Shown here: one piece after another, positions 59,870 through 64,000 of the stretch
How the letters are laid out: the number at the start of each line of letters is the position of its first letter
Position numbering within the stretch: the first letter of the stretch is position 1
Source of the DNA: Silene conica
Taxonomy: Eukaryota > Streptophyta > Magnoliopsida > Caryophyllales > Caryophyllaceae
NCBI GenBank assembly: GCA_029255685.2
Contig: CM055315.2
Span: 29,579,501 to 29,643,500 of the forward strand
DNA length: 64,000 nt
Reading direction: 5' to 3'
Notes under the pieces: model-generated
What the model saw: only the letters and a program-made list of their open reading frames with translations
Database searches by the model: none
Told to the model about the DNA's origin: nothing
Program-made: the position numbers and the translations under genes

Positions 59870-61402
59870 ATGGGTAAATGAGATAAAGATGGAGATAAAG
59901 GAGATAAAGATTCGCAACCAAAAAAGAAGACAAGGGGTCCGACAACGGGTAAAACATTTGAAGAGATTCTTAGTAGTACTGAGACTGTAGCAAATCAAGC
60001 AAAAAGTGATAAAAAAGAGGTACTACATATTGAGTTTAATAAGCGTGGTCAGGCTTACGGACGGTGGTTGAAGACATTTCGTTCTGATATGGGAAAGTTG
60101 GCGCGAAATATTAGGATCAATAAAAGTTGGGATGATGTAACAGATGGCGAGAAAAGTACAATGTGGTGTTGTGCGAAGGTAGGAAATTACTAGCATTATG
60201 ATAATTTGATTTAAAATATTAATATTAGATGTTTTCTTATATCTATACTTTTTTCCCCAGAAAACATGGAATCAAGAGGACGACAAAAAAAAGTTAATTT
60301 TAAGGATTCTGCGTAATAGATTTAAGGATTGGAAGACGAAGATGACAAATACCTACATTTTCCCTAAAGAGAAGTATGATGACGGGGAAGAAAAGTCTGA
60401 CGACGAAGAAGAAAAGTCTGATGATTGAGAAATCACTATTAAAAGTCCAGTTGAAAAGTACAAACAACTCACACAAGAGGATTGGGACGAATTTGTTAAG
60501 CAGCGCACGAGTCCTGCACACCTGGTTAGTGTGCGTCATTGTTTATTGATTGATTAAGTATAGGCATTTTTATTTTTATGCTTCATTGATAGATTTGATC
60601 AGTGACGTATTTGAGAGTTTCCATTATAGGAGAAGAGGAAAAAGGCTCAAAATGCACAGAAGCATAATGTACATCCACATTTTTTGGGCAGACCCGGGTA
60701 TTTAGGCAAGCAAGATGAAAGGTATGTAGAAGAACTTGAGAAAGAGACAGAGCATCTAGCTAATCAAGAACCCTCTCTTACCCAACAATCGGTAGTGGAA
60801 CGTCTTAGTGATCGAGGCTATGTTTGGATCAAAGCACATACCCCGCCAACTAGTTGTAGTGCTCAGCCTCCACCAAAGTTGCAAAAAGTTATTGATGAAT
60901 ATGTAAGTTCATTCTAAACAAATATGGAGTAATTAATATGTTTTCTTATCAATTTAGTAATTTATTATTATTGCATAGTATCATTTTTCCTTTATAACAG
61001 GAGACTTGGAAGCAAAAGGAGGAAAATAGGGAGTTTGTTCCTTCCAGATTTGAGGATGCGTTGGTGAAAGCATTAGGGAAACCAGAGCACAATGGTAGGA
61101 CGAGAGAAGTTGGTGGCTCTGTTGGTCTCCAAACTTATTTTGGAAAACCACGGAGTCGAGATAATCATGGAAAGCGGTATACGGATGAAGAAATCAAGTT
61201 GCTTATTGAAAAGGCAAAGAATGAAGCTCTGGAGCAAATGAGTTCAGTGATTGAACAGAAGGTAGCTGAAGCTATGAGAAATCGTGGTAAAGTGTTATCT
61301 GAGGCCACTTTTGAGAATTTGCCAAAGAACCACTCTCCTGATGAACATGGTCATAGTAGTTGTCATTCAGCCCATCAAAGTGACCGATTCATCGAGTTAA
61401 AG
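59870..61402 (+). pseudogene. CACTA second protein, Transposase_24 (TNP1/PttA-like), partial
   Basis: This is the accessory DNA-binding protein of plant CACTA elements. Exons are 59870-60178, 60261-60524, 60630-60902 and 61001-61402, all GT/AG and all phase 0. Exon 1 opens Lys/Asp-rich (DKDGDKGDKD, KKKTRGPTTGKTF), then FNKRGQAYGRWLKTFRSDMG. Exon 2 holds RFKDWKTKM and an acidic stretch, exon 3 EKETEHLANQEPSLTQQ, and exon 4 GSVGLQTYFG plus a coiled-coil-like IKLLIEKAKNEALEQM. Two in-frame TGA codons (59879-59881 and 60426-60428) interrupt it. The donor at 61403 leads into an intron that an LTR element entered at 61424, so the C-terminus is outside the window. Confidence 0.8.
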
Positions 61403-63014
61403 GTAATAAGTTCCGACATTTTTTGTAATACCCCGTATTTTAGCATCGGTCAACAACTGTCAAACCGTGGTTTATAACTGTACTTCAAACGGAATGTTTA
61501 TAAAGTATTTTACGAGAATTGTTATTGTTTTATAAATCGTACTTCTACGATTATTTCGTAATTCATAATCATTTTATATTTGACAATTATTTCATAAAAT
61601 GACATTTCATTCGTATTTATTTATTTTGATAATATATTTATAATTAAATATATTTCATACTTTATATTTATTTCTCATTTGTACTTATTTTATTATTTAA
61701 GTCATAATTATATTTGAATCCTAAATTTTTATATATTTTATGTTAGTTCTAATAAAATCATATTCTCATAATTAATTTAATTGGTATAAATATATTATAT
61801 GTATTCGTTTATTTTAAGTTACGAGTCGAGGACGGTAAATAGAGGTCAATTAACTAGAGATGCGTGACGGACTTGTAGTGATTGACTTGGACTCGGGTTA
61901 GGGTAGTATGAGACCGGGGAATAATAGCAACCTAAAACGGATACAACCCATCAACATTCTACCCTCACAAACCATAATACCCTATACTACTTTGCCTCCA
62001 TCAACGTACACCAATGTAACCCTATTCATCCACCACCCGTCTGCCTCCATCTTTCAGATGCCTCCCTCCCTAATCCGCCTTCCTTAATCAACAAAACAGA
62101 AGCCATGTTTGACCACCGTGTAGTCGAATAAAGCAAAGGAGAAGAGGAGACAAAAGCCATGATACACCATCATCACCGTCTTCCTCATAAGGTAAGTTAA
62201 CACGTTTTTCTCACGCTTAAACAACCCTTCGACTTAGTGTTTGCTGGCCTAGGGTATTCTTTATATGACCCATAACAACCTTACCATCGTTATTCAGCCA
62301 TAGGACTACCATGGGCACCGCCACAAACACCATAAGTGTCGACAGTATCATTGTTTATGCGTTAACTGCTCATGTTTGATTACGTATTTGATTGCTGTTT
62401 TGGGTCTAATTTAGAGTACGAGCTTATGGGCATAGTAGTAGGGCATTGGTAGATTGCGTGGGTGTCTTGTAGGGTGGCTCGTGGTGGCTGGAACACCACC
62501 AAAAGCCGGGTTGTTTAAGGGCGACAGTTTTAGAGGGAAACAGGGGAGAAAAACGCTGATCAGAGGCGTGTGGTGAGGCCCTTTTGTGACGGTTGTTTCA
62601 GGGGGTTGTTGGGGTTTCGAGGTCTGGTGTTTTCAACCAGGGAGTCGTGGGTGTTGTGGGTGTCGAGGGTGGTGATGGGTAGTGGTTAGGGTGGTTGTAG
62701 TTGATGGTTAAAGGCGTGGTTACAGGGTAGGGAAGAAACAGGTGCAAGAGCGGGTTGTCGCTGTTGTGACCAGTGAGTTTTGTACGGGTTTCGAGGTTTG
62801 TTGGGATTGAGTCAGGTGTAGAGATGCGTGCTAGGGGTTGCACCATAGTACGGTGGTGGCAACCACCGTGTCGTGGTGGTGGTTCAGGTGTCGATAAGGT
62901 GTCAAATGGGGTTGTGAATGAGGGTTGTTAGGAGCTGGTTGTGTCGTTGCTTTTGGGCTGTTTCCTTTTCGTTTCTTTGCCTTTGTTACACGATATTGTC
63001 ATGACAATTGTATA

Positions 63015-63155
63015 TTGTTATTATCATCATTATTATATTTGGATTGTAGTATGTTATCATCATTATTGTTATTATTATTATTGATATCACTATTATTATT
63101 AGTGTTGATATTATCATCATTATGATTAGTATTATCATTAATACTATTAGTTTAA
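63015..63155. repeat. ATT/ATC microsatellite-like tract
   Basis: About 140 bases of mixed TTATTA, TCATCA and TTATTG triplets lie inside the LTR-like sequence. Confidence 0.85.
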
Positions 63156-63583
63156 TCTTATTTAATTAATTTAGTAAGTTGTTTGAGATGTTTTGTAAGG
63201 ATATTTTATCGAATAATCAAGTTAATTTATTAGTTCGTATATTGTATAACTTGTTACGTTTTGAAGTTTTATGTTTTTAACAATAAAATTTGTATCCCCA
63301 TAATTGTAATATGTATGTGACAAGTAATCGTAATTTATTCATGGTCGATAATTTATTTAATTCTTTATTTAATTAAATTGTTGCTAAGAAATAACTGATA
63401 CAGTCTCGTTATGCGTAAAATATTATTTAGGTAATTAATTGGAATGATTGATATATTATGTTGGTTGCGTAATTGTATTAGTTAGTGATTTCATATATTA
63501 TATTGTTAGGTGACAATTTTCAAGTGGCATTTTTCTATTTACTCGCTGGCTTGCTATTGGACTATATTGCTATCCAGGTAGGA

Positions 63584-64000
63584 TTAGGGGTGAGCAAAAT
63601 TCGGTCCAGACCGGAAAAATGGACCGAACCGGACCGTTCGGTCCAGACCGAACCCGGACCGGTTGAGTTTCGGTCCGGTCCTAGGTCCAACAATTTATGT
63701 TGTTCAGGTTTCGGTCCGGTCCGGTCCAAAACCGAAAATTTTCGGTCCAGACCGATTGGACCGAATTAAGTCAAATTTGTGATTATTGAACTCTTGACTT
63801 CTTAATTCTAAAGTTGTTTAATGTTTATTTTGGCTAGTTATTACTTATGCGTTCTTTTGCTGAGGTGGAAAGTAGTACAAATTAGAGTATGGATTTTTAT
63901 TCAAGACTTTTATTGTTAGTTAAATAAGAAAATTTGATCAAATGGGATATCGGTCCATATGGTCCGGTCTCGGGTTGGTCCGTTTTTTACCGGTCCGGTC
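63584..64000. mobile_element. hAT-like miniature element rich in CGGTCC/GGACCG, cut by the window edge
   Basis: It begins TAGGGGTGAGCAAAATTCGG and carries dense GGTCCGGTCC and GACCGAACC words (63600-63775), an A/T-rich centre, then CGGTCC words again to the window end. The layout (TAGGGGTG start, G/C-rich palindromic arms) parallels the element at 18307. The right terminus is outside the window. Confidence 0.6.

Larger units (their letters stand above)
43611..61423 (+). mobile_element. CACTA (En/Spm-like) autonomous-type element, split by an LTR element and cut at 61424
   Basis: The left terminus CACTAGTACAAAAATCCCC is at 43611, followed by subterminal text with repeated CTTCAGTT, GACGTATTT and AACTGATGC words (43640-43900). 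Two plus-strand genes follow, tnp2 transposase then a Transposase_24 protein, the standard CACTA order. The element is interrupted by the Gypsy retrotransposon at 46833-57327, and its right part is interrupted at 61424 by another LTR element. The right terminus is not in the window. Without insertions about 7.3 kb of it is visible. Several stops make it inactive now. Confidence 0.9.
61424..64000. mobile_element. LTR retrotransposon end inserted in the CACTA gene, running off the window
   Basis: TGTAATACCCCGTATTTTAGC begins abruptly inside the Transposase_24 intron, a start shared by many plant Gypsy LTRs. The following 2.1 kb has no protein frame: A/T-rich text, a C/A-rich patch (61930-62110), a GGTTAAGGCG-type G-rich patch (62400-62950) and a TTATTATCATCA repeat (63015-63150). 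No matching far end is present, so the size, orientation and family remain open. Confidence 0.5.

Noticed and set aside
62598-62846. 82-codon Thr/Pro-rich minus-strand frame
   Set aside because: It is low complexity inside LTR-like sequence, with no family features.

Overview
This window is nuclear DNA of a flowering plant (eudicot). It has spliced genes with GT/AG introns, a chloroplast antenna gene, a plant clade-D type 2C phosphatase, and a dense load of plant transposons. The mix of miniature elements with CTCCCTCCG ends and GTCACAAGCTTGTGAC ends made me think of Caryophyllales, but that is a weak impression.

Only two ordinary host genes are clear. A four-exon PP2C phosphatase lies at 11283-14839 (+) and resembles Arabidopsis PP2C63. 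A two-exon Lhcb6 (CP24, minor antenna of photosystem II) lies at 21166-22163 (-), with a recognisable TATA box and CCAAT box. They are unrelated in function and are separated by about 6 kb of retrotransposon remains and miniature elements.

Layout. 1-1041: end of a Mutator-like element with the start of its minus-strand protein (PB1-like domain). 1042-4240: LTR-retrotransposon fossils. 4815-8727: a non-autonomous CACTA element with a 3-bp target duplication, carrying a spliced fragment of an MCRS1-like gene. 9011-9810: a ~400-bp tandem duplication. 11-15 kb: PP2C. 16-20 kb: Copia and Gypsy fossils broken by hAT-type elements. 21-22.4 kb: Lhcb6 and its promoter. 22.7-32.2 kb: miniature elements (Harbinger, Mutator, Stowaway and foldback types) around a nested pair of Helitrons. 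32-38.6 kb: a solo LTR, a second Mutator miniature, a hairpin-rich foldback element and a Helitron cluster. 38.6-42.9 kb: a large inverted-repeat element lying between AT microsatellites and carrying a ~2.8-kb minisatellite with ~960-bp higher-order structure.

43.6 kb to the right edge is one large autonomous-type CACTA element with two genes, a tnp2 transposase and a Transposase_24 protein. Its transposase gene is split by a nearly intact, young Gypsy (Tekay-like chromovirus) retrotransposon at 46833-57327. That insertion has matching ATTAA target duplications and LTRs about 1% different. A second LTR element interrupts the CACTA element at 61424 and runs off the window, and a further hAT-like element begins inside it.

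I found no CRISPR array, rRNA or organelle-derived block, and no gene system that looks new in kind. The most unusual structures are the minisatellite-bearing element (38.7-42.8 kb), the six-palindrome foldback element (35.5-36.0 kb) and the gene-fragment-carrying CACTA element (4.8-8.7 kb).
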